DNA of 64,000 nt from Comamonas suwonensis (GTDB lineage Bacteria > Pseudomonadota > Gammaproteobacteria > Burkholderiales > Burkholderiaceae_C), in assembly GCF_012844455.2 (NCBI RefSeq), contig NZ_JABBCQ020000005.1, positions 62,001 to 126,000 of the forward strand. Reading direction: 5' to 3'. The position numbers and the translations under genes were made by a program. The notes beneath the pieces are model-generated. The model did not search any database. It worked only from the letters and a program-made list of their open reading frames with translations, and was not told where the DNA came from. Shown in pieces: positions 17,299-26,167 of this stretch (position 1 is the stretch's first letter; each line of letters starts with the position of its first letter).

Positions 17299-18894
17299 AT
17301 GTCGTCTTTTGCAACAGGTCTGAGCTGTGCCCGCATACGTCGCCAATCTGGTGCAGTGGCGATGCTGGGCGCGCTATGGCTGATGATCGCCGTGATCTGC
17401 CTGGCCACCATTGATGTCGGCAATGTGTTCTGGCAAAAGCGTGAGTTGCAGAAGATTGCGGATCTGGCGGCGCTAGCGGGGGCGAGTGGGCCATTGGCAT
17501 CATCTTGCAGCTCGAATAAAAGTGCATCTGCCTATTTGAATGCGTCTGCTAATGGGCTACTTGCTGACGATCTGCTGGAAACTGCTATCGGGAAATGGAT
17601 AGCCAGTAATTCAGGCAATGACAATAAAGGTTTTGAGGTTGCCGGTGCAAAATCGAAAGAAGTCAATGCCTGTAAAGTCAATATAAAAAGAAATGTGCCA
17701 TATCTTTTTATATTTTTTGCTTCAGGAAGTGAAGAAAGAACTGTTAGCGCTGCAGCAATTGCACGGCAGACCCCTCAGTTGGCAAAAATCACTGCCCGTA
17801 CAACCCTCTTGTCGCTTAATACCGATGATTCAATTTTGAGTCCTGTGCTGAAAGGGTTGTTGGGGACTACAGTAAATATAAATGCAATTGGGTGGAGAGG
17901 GCTGGCTAATATCGATTTGGATCTGCTGCAGTACTTGAATTTACTGGCTGCAAAATTAAATGTAAAGGCGGGGGATTATACGGGGTTGCTAGATGTAAAT
18001 ACCAATGTGGGTGTTTTGCTGGGGGCAATGATTGAGCTTGTCCAAAAAGACTCCACGGCATCAGCTCAAGTTGCAGTTTTAGAAAAAATATTTGCAGCTG
18101 TGAAAGTTAGCCCGGTTTCTGTAAAGCTTTCTCAATTGTTGAATTTGGGGGCGGGTTTGAATGATACTGCCTTGGATGCTAAGGTTAATTTATTGGACTT
18201 GGTTTCTTCATCAATACTGTTAGCGAATAGTAAAAATGCTGCAAATGTTGATCTTGGCATATCTTTATTGATTGCAAATGTAAGGTTGAAACTCAAGGTG
18301 ATAGAGCCTCCTCAGTGGGCGTTGGGGAATCCTGCTGTTGATGTCATTCAGGCGAAGACAGCTCAAATACAATTAAATACAGAAGCCAGCTTGATTGTGC
18401 CGCTTGTTGCCACAGTGGATTTGAAGTTGAAATTGGAGGTTGCAAGTGGAACGGCTAAAGTGGTTGGGTATTCATGCAATCCTAGTAAATATTTGAATGT
18501 TGATGTAGGATCTGGTCTATTGAAAGTTTCAACAGAAGGAAGCTCTGTTAAGCTTTTGCTAGGATTGATAAGTATTCCTTTGAATTTAAAAATCCCTTTT
18601 GAGAAAAATATTCCGGCGCATTTATTTAAAGACCCTCCAAGTATGAAAAATAATCAAAAATGGGAGAGTTTTGATATGAATTTTTCAATCGGAACTGTAT
18701 TATTGGATGGTATTTTTGATGCCTTGCTGGGTCAGGGGGTAGGCTCGGAAATTTTGAAGGATTTATTGGGGTCGTTGAAACTTCTTATAGATGGGATATT
18801 GGGTCTTTTGATTACGGCGCTGGGTATAAATCTTTCACAGGTTGATGTTGGTGTTCAAATGAATTGTGGATTTCAACCTAGCTTGGTTTATTAA
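17299..18894 (+). CDS. tadG: TadG-like pilus-associated protein
   Basis: A 531-residue protein. The first 60 residues have the TadE/TadG-type start (RRQSGAVAMLGALWLMIAV...DVGNVFWQKRELQKIADLAALAG), a membrane anchor that lies in a GC-rich stretch. The remaining ~470 residues are Leu/Asn/Val-rich, largely beta-like, and coded by markedly AT-rich DNA. No von Willebrand A motif is obvious, unlike classic TadG. The C-terminus overlaps the end of convergent pncC by 17 bases. It is probably a surface or periplasmic pilus component; its exact role is unclear. Confidence 0.85.
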   Translation: MSSFATGLSCARIRRQSGAVAMLGALWLMIAVICLATIDVGNVFWQKRELQKIADLAALAGASGPLASSCSSNKSASAYLNASANGLLADDLLETAIGKWIASNSGNDNKGFEVAGAKSKEVNACKVNIKRNVPYLFIFFASGSEERTVSAAAIARQTPQLAKITARTTLLSLNTDDSILSPVLKGLLGTTVNINAIGWRGLANIDLDLLQYLNLLAAKLNVKAGDYTGLLDVNTNVGVLLGAMIELVQKDSTASAQVAVLEKIFAAVKVSPVSVKLSQLLNLGAGLNDTALDAKVNLLDLVSSSILLANSKNAANVDLGISLLIANVRLKLKVIEPPQWALGNPAVDVIQAKTAQIQLNTEASLIVPLVATVDLKLKLEVASGTAKVVGYSCNPSKYLNVDVGSGLLKVSTEGSSVKLLLGLISIPLNLKIPFEKNIPAHLFKDPPSMKNNQKWESFDMNFSIGTVLLDGIFDALLGQGVGSEILKDLLGSLKLLIDGILGLLITALGINLSQVDVGVQMNCGFQPSLVY

Positions 18895-19381
18895 ATATTT
18901 CATTCAATATTTGTAATGACTGATTTTTTATAATTTCACGAATTTGATTTCTTTCTCCATGTGCGTGTAGTAACACTGAGCTGACTTTCATGTTGACACA
19001 CCACCCCACCCAAACCGTCCCCACAGGCTTCTCCACCGACCCGCCTCGCGGCCCGGCAATCCCCGTCACCGCAATGCTGACCTGAGCGCGTGAGTGGCGA
19101 ATCGCACCTTCGGCCATGGCGCGCACGACTTCTTCGCTGACGGCTCCGTGTTGGGTGATCAGTTCGGCGGGCACGCCCAGCATCTCGGTCTTGGCTTCGT
19201 TGGAATAGGTCACAAAGCCGCGGTCAAACCATTGGCTGGAGCCTGCGAGGTCGGTGCAGGCGGCGGCGATCATGCCGCCGGTGCAGCTTTCTGCGGTGGC
19301 CAGCATCCAGCCTTTTTCGGTCAGCTTGGCTGCCAGTTGTTGAACCAGTTCTTCAATGCGGGGCTGTGGTTCTGTGAGCAT
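18878..19381 (-). CDS. pncC: Nicotinamide-nucleotide amidohydrolase PncC (CinA C-terminal domain)
   Basis: A 167-residue protein using ATG 19381; an in-frame ATG at 19411 is less likely. It is the stand-alone CinA C-terminal domain, which deamidates NMN to NaMN in pyridine nucleotide salvage. Motifs include ATAESCTGGMIA (catalytic Ser), GFVTYSNEAKTEMLGV, and SIAVTGIAGPRGGS. It lies downstream of pgpA in the conserved thiL-pgpA-pncC order. Its last ~20 codons are AT-rich and overlap tadG. Confidence 0.92.
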   Translation of the reverse strand: MLTEPQPRIEELVQQLAAKLTEKGWMLATAESCTGGMIAAACTDLAGSSQWFDRGFVTYSNEAKTEMLGVPAELITQHGAVSEEVVRAMAEGAIRHSRAQVSIAVTGIAGPRGGSVEKPVGTVWVGWCVNMKVSSVLLHAHGERNQIREIIKNQSLQILNEIFNKPS

Positions 19382-19439
19382 GGTGTTTTGACTCTTTGAA
19401 CATCCGTACATGGGCCAGGATTAGTGCAACGCGTCCGAG

Positions 19440-19521
19440 CAAGGGACACCGAGCAAGAGCCGCCTCGCGGCGAGGGTGTCGTTCCCCCTCGGGGGAGGAC
19501 TCGAAGCGCGACTCAGGGGGC
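19440..19521 (-). repeat. CCCCCTGAG-type dispersed element, copy B
   Basis: The minus strand reads CCCCCTGAGTCGCGCTTCGA, then CCTCCCCCGAGGGGGAACGAC and a CTCGCCGCGAGGCGG stem. The block order matches copy A at 6037-6100. The TGA inside CCCCCTGAG is the stop codon of pgpA. Confidence 0.6.
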
Positions 19522-20112
19522 AGAGAAATGCCGCCACAGCGCGATCACCAGTAGCGTGCAGAAGGCTGCCACCAGGTCATCCCACATGATTCCCCAGCCG
19601 CCGCGCGGGCCGAAGCCTTTGAACAGGCGGTCGGCCCATTTGACGGGTTGGGGTTTGACGGCATCGAAGAAGCGGAACAGTGCAAAGCAGACCAACTGGC
19701 CCCAGAAGCCCAGAGGTGTGCACAGCCACAGAATGATCCACATGGCGACGACTTCATCCCAGACGATATGGCCGGGGTCGGCCACGCGCATGTGCTGGGC
19801 GGTGACCGTGCAGGCCCACCAGCCCACGGGGATGCTGGCGGCAATCACCCAGCCGATCTGTGTTTTATCCAGCCACTGAGCCAGCACCAGATAGGCCAGC
19901 CAGGCCCATAGCGTGCCGAAGGTGCCGGGTGCTATGCGGGGCAGGCCTGAGCCAAAGCCCAGCGCAATCATGTGGGCCGGGTGCTGCAGCATGAAGCTGA
20001 CCGAGGGGTGAGCGATGGGAGCAGTTCCCATCTCAGCGTGCGCTTTGCTATTGATAGCTGCTTGCGCACTATCTGCCTGCGCTTCAGCGATATTTGAGGG
20101 TTCGTCGGTCAT
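19513..20112 (-). CDS. pgpA: Phosphatidylglycerophosphatase A
   Basis: A 199-residue membrane enzyme that dephosphorylates phosphatidylglycerophosphate. The conserved core starts near residue 30 (HMIALGFGSGLPRIAPGTFG) and includes IVWDEVVAMW, with the acidic metal ligands, and a conserved end (GFGPRGGWGIMWDDLVAAF). The first ~32 residues are extra, Ala/Gln-rich and partly coded by a dispersed repeat, while the last codons and stop come from a second repeat type. Confidence 0.94.
   Translation of the reverse strand: MTDEPSNIAEAQADSAQAAINSKAHAEMGTAPIAHPSVSFMLQHPAHMIALGFGSGLPRIAPGTFGTLWAWLAYLVLAQWLDKTQIGWVIAASIPVGWWACTVTAQHMRVADPGHIVWDEVVAMWIILWLCTPLGFWGQLVCFALFRFFDAVKPQPVKWADRLFKGFGPRGGWGIMWDDLVAAFCTLLVIALWRHFSAP
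20047..20095 (+). repeat. Dispersed repeat, copy 3, inside the 5' end of pgpA
   Basis: The plus strand reads CTATTGATAGCTGCTTGCGC then CTGCGCTTCAGCG. On the minus strand it encodes the PgpA residues EAQADSAQAAINS, upstream of the conserved domain. Confidence 0.65.
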
Positions 20113-20212
20113 GACTTGATGATACGCGTGGCCTTGGCTCTGCCAATTCTCACTTGGTCAGGGCGTCGCCGAGCCTTGCCCTTTTCGCGGGCAAGGTGCG
20201 TGTCAATCGCTT

Positions 20213-21835
20213 TTACTGAAGGCCGCTGACGGGCAGGTTTTCGGGAAAGCGAATCTCGTGGGTGGCTTGAAATTGCGCTGTGCTGCGTGCGGCCAGGTTC
20301 TGTTCCCAGGAAATCATGCCGTTTTGTGCATTCCATCGGGTGCTGGTGGGCTGGGGCGCGTATTGCGATTGCACCTTGATTTGCTCATTGCCAGAGATGG
20401 GAGCCGTGTCCAGCACCTGCAGCGCAATGGACTGGTCGTGGCGGTTTTCTACGGCGTAGCTGCGCACCACAGTGCGTTCGGTCTTGCTGCTGGCCCAGCC
20501 GCTGCTGCCGGTATTGCTCTGTGCTGGCAGGCGGCGCACCACCACTTTTTCATCGCGGCCAAAAGACAGGCCCTGTGCCAGTGCCTGGGCGTTGCCAAAG
20601 TCCAGCCGCCCATTGCCGACCAGTGCATCGTCGCGGAACAGGGTGATCGGGCCTGCGGGCCAGATGCCTTGTGGCGCCGGCAGCGTGGCGATCAGGTAGG
20701 CAGCGTCTTCGACGGCAGGGGCTGTGCGAGTGAGCAGGCTGGTGGCCAAATTTTCCTGTCCCAGCGAGAGCGTGGTGCGCTCGGCGCTGGAGGGAACGGT
20801 GATTTTGTAGGGCACCACAAACTGCGTGCTGTACGCGGTGTTGATGCTGGAGACATCCAAATCTGGAAGAGCCGGCGCAGCAGCAAGTTCGGCCGTCATC
20901 TTGGCGCTGCTGGCGCGGGCCATCATGGCGGGTGCTGGCGCAGGCGCTGCGAGGGCGATGGGCTGGATGACATCGACCACCCAGGGGCGGGGCATGGCAC
21001 CTTGTGTGTTGCGTGTGGGCTGGCCGGTGGACAGGCGCAGGCGCACCTGGCTCCAGTCCTCGCCGCTGGCCTGCACGACCAGTGCCTGTCGTTCAAGCTG
21101 TACCTGATTTTTGACCGTATTCAGCTGCGCGCGGTAGCTGGGCTGCCAGCTGGGGCCGCGGACCTGATAGCTCAGCCGCACATTGGCCGCGCGCGGGCTG
21201 GCCAGTTGCACGGTGATTTTCATGACCTGTGACTGCTGACCGCCTGTGCGGTCGCGTTCCTGGCGCAGCGGCTGCAATTGCGCCAGAAGGTCTTGCTTTT
21301 GCCGCTGAACCTGATGGGCGCGCATGCTGTTGTCGCGGCTGCTTTGGCGCAGGACCTGGCTGGTGCTCGCAATCTGCGTGGGCGTGACTCGGGCTTCGTC
21401 GCCGGGCTTGCTCACGCCCTGCAGAAAGTCGCCCACCAGCTTGGCGGCATTTTCTTCGGCTTCGATGCTGGCGAGCTGGTCTTCCAGCGTGCGTATCTGC
21501 TGGTCCAGCGGACTGGTGCATTCTTTGGCCGCCATCTGGCGGGCCTGCATCAGTACCTTGATTTCACCCACGCGCAGGCCTTCGTCACCGCTGATCTGCA
21601 GGCTTTGCGTGTCTACGCTGGCGGGCAGGCATTCAAAGCTCAGCTGACGGGTCTGGGCTTCAATGCGGGTTTCGCGTTGCACAGCGGCAATGCCGGGGTA
21701 GAGGGTGACCTCCGTAATCGGCGCACGGCTGCCTGAGACGCTGAGGCTGGCTCCATCGGCAGCCTGCGCATTCCATGCAGGCAGGGCCGCAGCAAGGCCG
21801 ACAAAGTAGACAGGCAGCAGATGGCGTGAACGCAT
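20213..21835 (-). CDS. DUF4139 (MuiA-like) exported protein
   Basis: A 540-residue protein using ATG 21835. It has a signal peptide of about 26 residues (ALPAWNAQAADG), an N-terminal DUF4140 region (VTLYPGIAAVQRETRIEA), a coiled segment with many Gln/Arg (about 100-200) and a C-terminal DUF4139 beta domain (SYQVRGPSWQPSYRAQLNT to TQFQATHEIRFPENLPV). The family includes so-called mucoidy inhibitor A, but its function is not established. It separates thiL from pgpA. Confidence 0.85.
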   Translation of the reverse strand: MRSRHLLPVYFVGLAAALPAWNAQAADGASLSVSGSRAPITEVTLYPGIAAVQRETRIEAQTRQLSFECLPASVDTQSLQISGDEGLRVGEIKVLMQARQMAAKECTSPLDQQIRTLEDQLASIEAEENAAKLVGDFLQGVSKPGDEARVTPTQIASTSQVLRQSSRDNSMRAHQVQRQKQDLLAQLQPLRQERDRTGGQQSQVMKITVQLASPRAANVRLSYQVRGPSWQPSYRAQLNTVKNQVQLERQALVVQASGEDWSQVRLRLSTGQPTRNTQGAMPRPWVVDVIQPIALAAPAPAPAMMARASSAKMTAELAAAPALPDLDVSSINTAYSTQFVVPYKITVPSSAERTTLSLGQENLATSLLTRTAPAVEDAAYLIATLPAPQGIWPAGPITLFRDDALVGNGRLDFGNAQALAQGLSFGRDEKVVVRRLPAQSNTGSSGWASSKTERTVVRSYAVENRHDQSIALQVLDTAPISGNEQIKVQSQYAPQPTSTRWNAQNGMISWEQNLAARSTAQFQATHEIRFPENLPVSGLQ

Positions 21836-21894
21836 GAGGCAGCTCTCGTTTCCAGTGAACAAGGTTGGAGCTTAACCGAGAGCGTTGACAGCGC

Positions 21895-22872
21895 TTAGCT
21901 GCCAAAGTGGTCGAAAGACTTCCACTGGCTGGACATCAAAGCGCCATCAGCGCCGATGACGCGCAGGCCCGCTTCGGCATCAATGTGGCCTATGCAGGTC
22001 ACGGGTGTGGCGCTGGCGGCACCTGCGGCCAGCACATCGGCATGGCGGGCGGCCGGTGCGGTAAAGCACAGCTCGTAATCGTCGCCACCGGCCAGCGTGC
22101 ATTGCTGCTGAAGATTCAAGTCAAATTGCCATGAAGCACTTTTTGGATAAGCACTGGCAGCTATCAAAGGCGTAGTGAGGCGGCTATCGACCGTGGCACC
22201 GACTTGCGACAGTTCAAGGATATGACCGAGGTCGCCCAGCAGGCCATCGCTCACATCCAGCGCGCTGTTGGCAATGCCGCGCAGGGCAAGACCCAGGGCG
22301 ACGCGTGGCGTGGGGCTTTCCAGTCGCTGGCGGGCTTGTTCAAGCAAGGCGGCGGGCAGCGGGAGATGGCCTTGCAGGGCCTCCAGCGCCAGCCTGGCAT
22401 CACCCAGATGGCCGCTGACCCAGATTTCATCGCCAACCTTGGAGCCGCTGCGCAGCAGGGCTTGGCCGGGCGGTACTTCGCCAAACACGGTGATGCAGAT
22501 ATTGAGCGGGCCGCCGGTGGTGTCGCCGCCGATCAGCTCGCAGTCATGGGCATCGGCCAGTGCCAGCAGGCCTGCGGCAAATTCGCTGATCCATGCCTCA
22601 TCAGCGCGGGGCAGCGACAGGGCGAGGGTGAAGGCGAGGGGCTTGGCACCGCTGGCAGCCAGATCGCTGAGGTTGACGGCCAGTGCCTTGTGGCCCAGCA
22701 GGCGCGGATTGACGTTGGGGAAGAAGTGGCGGCCTTCGACCAGCATGTCGCTGGAGATGGCCAATTGCATGCCAGGGGCCGGGGCCAGCAGCGCGCAGTC
22801 GTCGCCCACGCCTAAAGCGGCGCGGCGCACGGGCCGCTGAAAGTAGCGGCGGATCAGATCAAATTCACCCAT
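21895..22872 (-). CDS. thiL: Thiamine-monophosphate kinase
   Basis: A 325-residue enzyme making thiamine diphosphate from thiamine phosphate. Family motifs include GVGDDCALLAP near the N-terminus, SSDMLVEGRHFFP, GHKALAVNLSDLAASGAKP, ELIGGDTTGGP, ALDVSDGLLGDLGHI and LAGGDDYELCF. Between residues ~234 and 255 there is an extra stretch (LIAASAYPKSASWQFDLN) that coincides with a dispersed repeat. It is upstream of the DUF4139 gene and pgpA on the same strand. Confidence 0.95.
   Translation of the reverse strand: MGEFDLIRRYFQRPVRRAALGVGDDCALLAPAPGMQLAISSDMLVEGRHFFPNVNPRLLGHKALAVNLSDLAASGAKPLAFTLALSLPRADEAWISEFAAGLLALADAHDCELIGGDTTGGPLNICITVFGEVPPGQALLRSGSKVGDEIWVSGHLGDARLALEALQGHLPLPAALLEQARQRLESPTPRVALGLALRGIANSALDVSDGLLGDLGHILELSQVGATVDSRLTTPLIAASAYPKSASWQFDLNLQQQCTLAGGDDYELCFTAPAARHADVLAAGAASATPVTCIGHIDAEAGLRVIGADGALMSSQWKSFDHFGS
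22125..22170 (-). repeat. Dispersed repeat, copy 4, inside thiL
   Basis: The minus strand reads TTTGATAGCTGCCAGTGCTT then ATCCAAAAAGTGCTTCATGG, matching the family's TAGCTGC...GCTT spacer AAG.GCT layout. It is translated in frame within ThiL. Confidence 0.65.
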
Positions 22873-23015
22873 GAAATCACTGGCCGCTTGAAAGGCGGCA
22901 CGTTGGGCCGCTGGTCAACGGCCATGGTTAAAACTGTTCCAGTGCCTCGGCGTGCGTGACCGTGACATGGCAGATGGTCGGAAAGCCGCTCAAATTTCGG
23001 GACGGCTCTTTGGAT

Positions 23016-24977
23016 TCACGGCCAGAAAAAGCTCCATGGCCTGCGCCAGAAGCGCTGGCGTATGGCTTTGTAGATGCGCGAGCGGTCCACACCGCTGACG
23101 TTGTGGGCACGCAGCGCCACGCGGAAAGCCATGTAAAAGCTCACGCCCACATTCAACGCCGCGTTAAAGGGCAGCATGGCCACGGCCCACCACAGCAGGT
23201 CGTCGTGCAGCACCTCCCAGCCCAGCGATGCCGCGGCGACGCCGATCTGGCCGGTGGACAGGGTGACGTGGCGCACTTCCATGCCCAGGCCAAAGAAGGC
23301 CGTAAATGCGGGCACCAGTCCCAGCATGAAGCCCAGCGAGATATTGGATGCGAGGCTGGAGATGTTCTTGCGCAAAAACGTTGCCCAGCGGTCTGCACGC
23401 TCCGCGCCCAGTGTGCGTGTGATGCTTGGATTGTAGCGAATGACCGAGTCGATATTGCGCAGCACAAACCAGTTTTCTGCACCGCCCGCAATCAGGCTGC
23501 TGGTGAACAGCAGCACACCCGTGAATGCCGCAAACAGCACCGATGGGCCGAGCAGGCTCAGCGAATCCAGCACCTGCTCTGCATGCTTGGTACTGAGTGC
23601 CTGATGGCCTGCAAGATAGGCGTATCCAAGGGACAGCAGCAGCGCGGCGGGGAAGACGATCAGCACGTTGCCCAGAATGGCGGCGACCTGAGAGCGCACC
23701 AGGTGGGCAACCTCGTCGACGAACTCCTGAATGGAGCTGTCGGTCTGGATGTCCTTGAGCTTGGCCGCCATGGCGGGTGCCGTCATGGCGGGCTGCTTGG
23801 TGGCTACCGTGAAATGCAGCATCTGTATCAGCACAAAGCTGATGGCGTAGTTGAAGCCCGCCGCCAGCCCCGACCAGAAGACGGACAGGCCCAGCGCATA
23901 CAGCGCAAACTTGGCCAGCGTGGTGAATGCCATCACAAAGCCGCCACCGGCGGCCTTGGCCATCATGCTGCGGTATTCGGCACCGTCGCGGGTGATGTAG
24001 TGCTCGCCCGTCTCGGCGCTGCGCTCGGCCACTTTGGCGGCCAGCAGCGATGAGTTGGTGGACATCAGTGCACGCACACTGCGACGTTCAATGCCCACAG
24101 CGACGAGGTTGGAGAGCAGCTCGGACGTTTCATACGAGCGGTCATTTGACAGCAGGCAGTCCAGCAGGCGGCGAATGCGCACAATGCGCGCGCGCACCTG
24201 GCGCAGTCTGAAGATCAGGCCGACGGAAATGCCTTCGGCCTCGACGTAGGAGTACACCGATGACACAGCGGCGCGGCAGGATTCAAGGCGTTCGCGCAAC
24301 TGCGCGGCCGCGGCATCGCGGCGATCTGTGGTGCGCAGCGGCAGCATGACTTCCACGCGCAGGTTTTCCACGTCGTGAATCAGTGCGTGAAACGGCTTTT
24401 CCTCGCGCGCCTGTTCGCTCATACGCAGACGCAGCTCGGGCGCAAAGCCCGTGGAGAGAATCTGGCCCGAGCAATAGGTGATGGCGTCGAGCAGATTGCG
24501 CTCCCAGAAGCTGACGCTTTCTTCCTGCTGCGGGGCCAGTAGCGCCGTGATGCGGTTCATGAGCGGGCTATCCAGCGCATGCAGCCAGCGGGCATCAAAG
24601 CGGTCGGGAAAGACCAGCATGAACAGCTCTGAGGCATCTACCGTCTCGGGCGTACTGGGCAGCTTGTAGCGCAGGCGCTCGACCACTTCACTGGCCATGG
24701 CGGTGCGCGGCGCAAAGCCAAAGTCGGCCAGCAAGGCGGTGATGTCCACCGTCTCCACCAGCGTCTTGCTCCAGCGGCGCAGGCGATTCAGCGCCTCGGG
24801 GTCAGCCTCGAATGCAGCCACGATTTCCTCGACGCGCCGGACAGCGCCATCGACCGACGGCTGGGCTGCGCGTATCCATTCGGCCAGATAAATCAGCCAC
24901 AGATGGCGCTGTGCAAGGCCTGCGTCGGGGTCCAGAGACGTGAGCAGGCCGGGCAGGTCAAGAGTGCTTTTTTTCAT
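23016..24977 (-). CDS. Gcr-type ('site-specific recombinase') polytopic membrane protein
   Basis: A 653-residue protein using ATG 24977, immediately after apaG; a longer in-frame reading would overlap apaG. The N-terminal ~380 residues are soluble and helical. The C-terminal half has several membrane helices (MAFTTLAKFALYALGLSVFW; VLIVFPAALLLSLGYAYLAG; SVLFAAFTGVLLFTSSLIAGG). The family is labelled site-specific recombinase after gonococcal Gcr, but I see no Tyr or Ser recombinase catalytic set, and the membrane topology argues against it. Function unknown. Confidence 0.85.
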   Translation of the reverse strand: MKKSTLDLPGLLTSLDPDAGLAQRHLWLIYLAEWIRAAQPSVDGAVRRVEEIVAAFEADPEALNRLRRWSKTLVETVDITALLADFGFAPRTAMASEVVERLRYKLPSTPETVDASELFMLVFPDRFDARWLHALDSPLMNRITALLAPQQEESVSFWERNLLDAITYCSGQILSTGFAPELRLRMSEQAREEKPFHALIHDVENLRVEVMLPLRTTDRRDAAAAQLRERLESCRAAVSSVYSYVEAEGISVGLIFRLRQVRARIVRIRRLLDCLLSNDRSYETSELLSNLVAVGIERRSVRALMSTNSSLLAAKVAERSAETGEHYITRDGAEYRSMMAKAAGGGFVMAFTTLAKFALYALGLSVFWSGLAAGFNYAISFVLIQMLHFTVATKQPAMTAPAMAAKLKDIQTDSSIQEFVDEVAHLVRSQVAAILGNVLIVFPAALLLSLGYAYLAGHQALSTKHAEQVLDSLSLLGPSVLFAAFTGVLLFTSSLIAGGAENWFVLRNIDSVIRYNPSITRTLGAERADRWATFLRKNISSLASNISLGFMLGLVPAFTAFFGLGMEVRHVTLSTGQIGVAAASLGWEVLHDDLLWWAVAMLPFNAALNVGVSFYMAFRVALRAHNVSGVDRSRIYKAIRQRFWRRPWSFFWP

Positions 24978-24997
24978 GCTGTAACGGTAATCACGTC

Positions 24998-25405
24998 TTA
25001 GTGCAGAACGCGTGTTTCGGGCATGGGCATAGGCTCGCCAGAGTCGTTCATTTGCAGCACGAACAGGGGAATCTCGCACTCAAAGGTTTCACCTTCGTGA
25101 CTCACGCACAGATAGGTGCCACGCATGGTGCCCGAAGGGGTGCGCATCTGGCAGCCGCTGCTGTACTCAAACGACTCACCGGGCTGCAGCAGCGGCTGGC
25201 GCCCCACCACACCCAGGCCCTTGACCTCTTCGACATGGCCCAGCTCATTGGTGATGACCCAGTGCCGCGCAATCAGCTGCGCGGGCACCTCACCCGTGTT
25301 GGTCACGGTGATGGTGTAAGAAAACACATAGACGCCGGCGGCCGGGGTGGACTGCTCGGGCAAATAGGCGGGCTGGACTTGAACCAGAAACTCGTGCATT
25401 GGCAT
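24998..25405 (-). CDS. apaG: Co2+/Mg2+ efflux protein ApaG
   Basis: A 135-residue protein using ATG 25405 (MPMHEFLVQVQP), with a fibronectin-III-like fold. Conserved blocks are YTITVTNTGEVPAQLIARHW, GVVGRQPLLQPGESFEYSSG and PSGTMRGTYLCV. ApaG proteins are linked to cobalt/magnesium homeostasis, but the molecular role is unclear. It is divergent from rpe with only 31 bases between starts. Confidence 0.94.
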   Translation of the reverse strand: MPMHEFLVQVQPAYLPEQSTPAAGVYVFSYTITVTNTGEVPAQLIARHWVITNELGHVEEVKGLGVVGRQPLLQPGESFEYSSGCQMRTPSGTMRGTYLCVSHEGETFECEIPLFVLQMNDSGEPMPMPETRVLH

Positions 25406-25436
25406 GGCCCAATGGTAACTGCGACAATTGCTAACC

Positions 25437-26117
25437 ATGAGCCCCACCTACCGTATTGCCCCCTCCATCCTGTCTGCCGACTTTGCCCGCCTGGGCGAAG
25501 AAGTGCGCAATGTCATTGCTGCAGGCGCTGACTGGATTCACTTCGATGTGATGGACAACCATTACGTGCCGAATCTGACTTTCGGCCCCATGATCTGTCA
25601 GGCTTTGAAGCCCCACGCCGTGACGGCCGATGGCAAGCCCGTGCCCATCGATGTGCACCTGATGGTTCAGCCCGTGGACGATCTGGCCACCGCCTTTGCC
25701 AAGGCCGGTGCCGACTACATCAGCTTCCACCCCGATGCATCGCAGCATGTGCACCGCAGCGTCCAAAACATCAAGTCCCACGGCTGCAAGGCCGGTCTGA
25801 CCTTCAATCCCGCCGCGTCGCTGGATGTGCTGGACTGGATGATCGAAGACATCGACCTGATTTTGCTGATGAGCGTCAACCCCGGTTTTGGTGGTCAAAG
25901 CTTTATTGATAGCACGCTGCGCAAGATTGAAAAGGCCCGCAAGCTGATTGATGCTTCTGGCAAGGACATTCGCCTGGAAGTGGACGGCGGCATCAAGGAA
26001 GCCAATATTCGCGCCGTGGCCGATGCCGGTGCCGACACTTTTGTGGCTGGCAGCGCCATCTTTGGCAAGCCTGACTACAAGGCTGTGATCGACCAGATGC
26101 GCAAGAACCTGGGCTAA
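25437..26117 (+). CDS. rpe: Ribulose-phosphate 3-epimerase
   Basis: A 226-residue TIM-barrel enzyme that interconverts ribulose-5-P and xylulose-5-P in the pentose phosphate pathway. Seen are [33 protein letters not shown] (catalytic Asp and His metal ligands), [21 protein letters not shown] and EVDGGI. The ATG at 25437 ([10 protein letters not shown]) fits homologues. It is followed by a strong terminator, although gph continues on the same strand. Confidence 0.97.
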   Translation: MSPTYRIAPSILSADFARLGEEVRNVIAAGADWIHFDVMDNHYVPNLTFGPMICQALKPHAVTADGKPVPIDVHLMVQPVDDLATAFAKAGADYISFHPDASQHVHRSVQNIKSHGCKAGLTFNPAASLDVLDWMIEDIDLILLMSVNPGFGGQSFIDSTLRKIEKARKLIDASGKDIRLEVDGGIKEANIRAVADAGADTFVAGSAIFGKPDYKAVIDQMRKNLG

Positions 26118-26167
26118 CTTGCCCTGAGCGGCTCTGGCTTGGCGTCCGTGCTGGAGTCGTTTGAAGC

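Noticed and set aside
22956..24053. Plus-strand open frame of ~365 codons
   Set aside because: Antisense to the Gcr-type gene; His/Gln/Gly-rich with no recognisable motif.
25908..25930. TTTATTGATAGCACGCTGCG inside rpe as a further repeat copy
   Set aside because: It encodes the conserved Rpe segment SFIDSTLRK and lacks the AAGCGC arm, so similarity is by chance.
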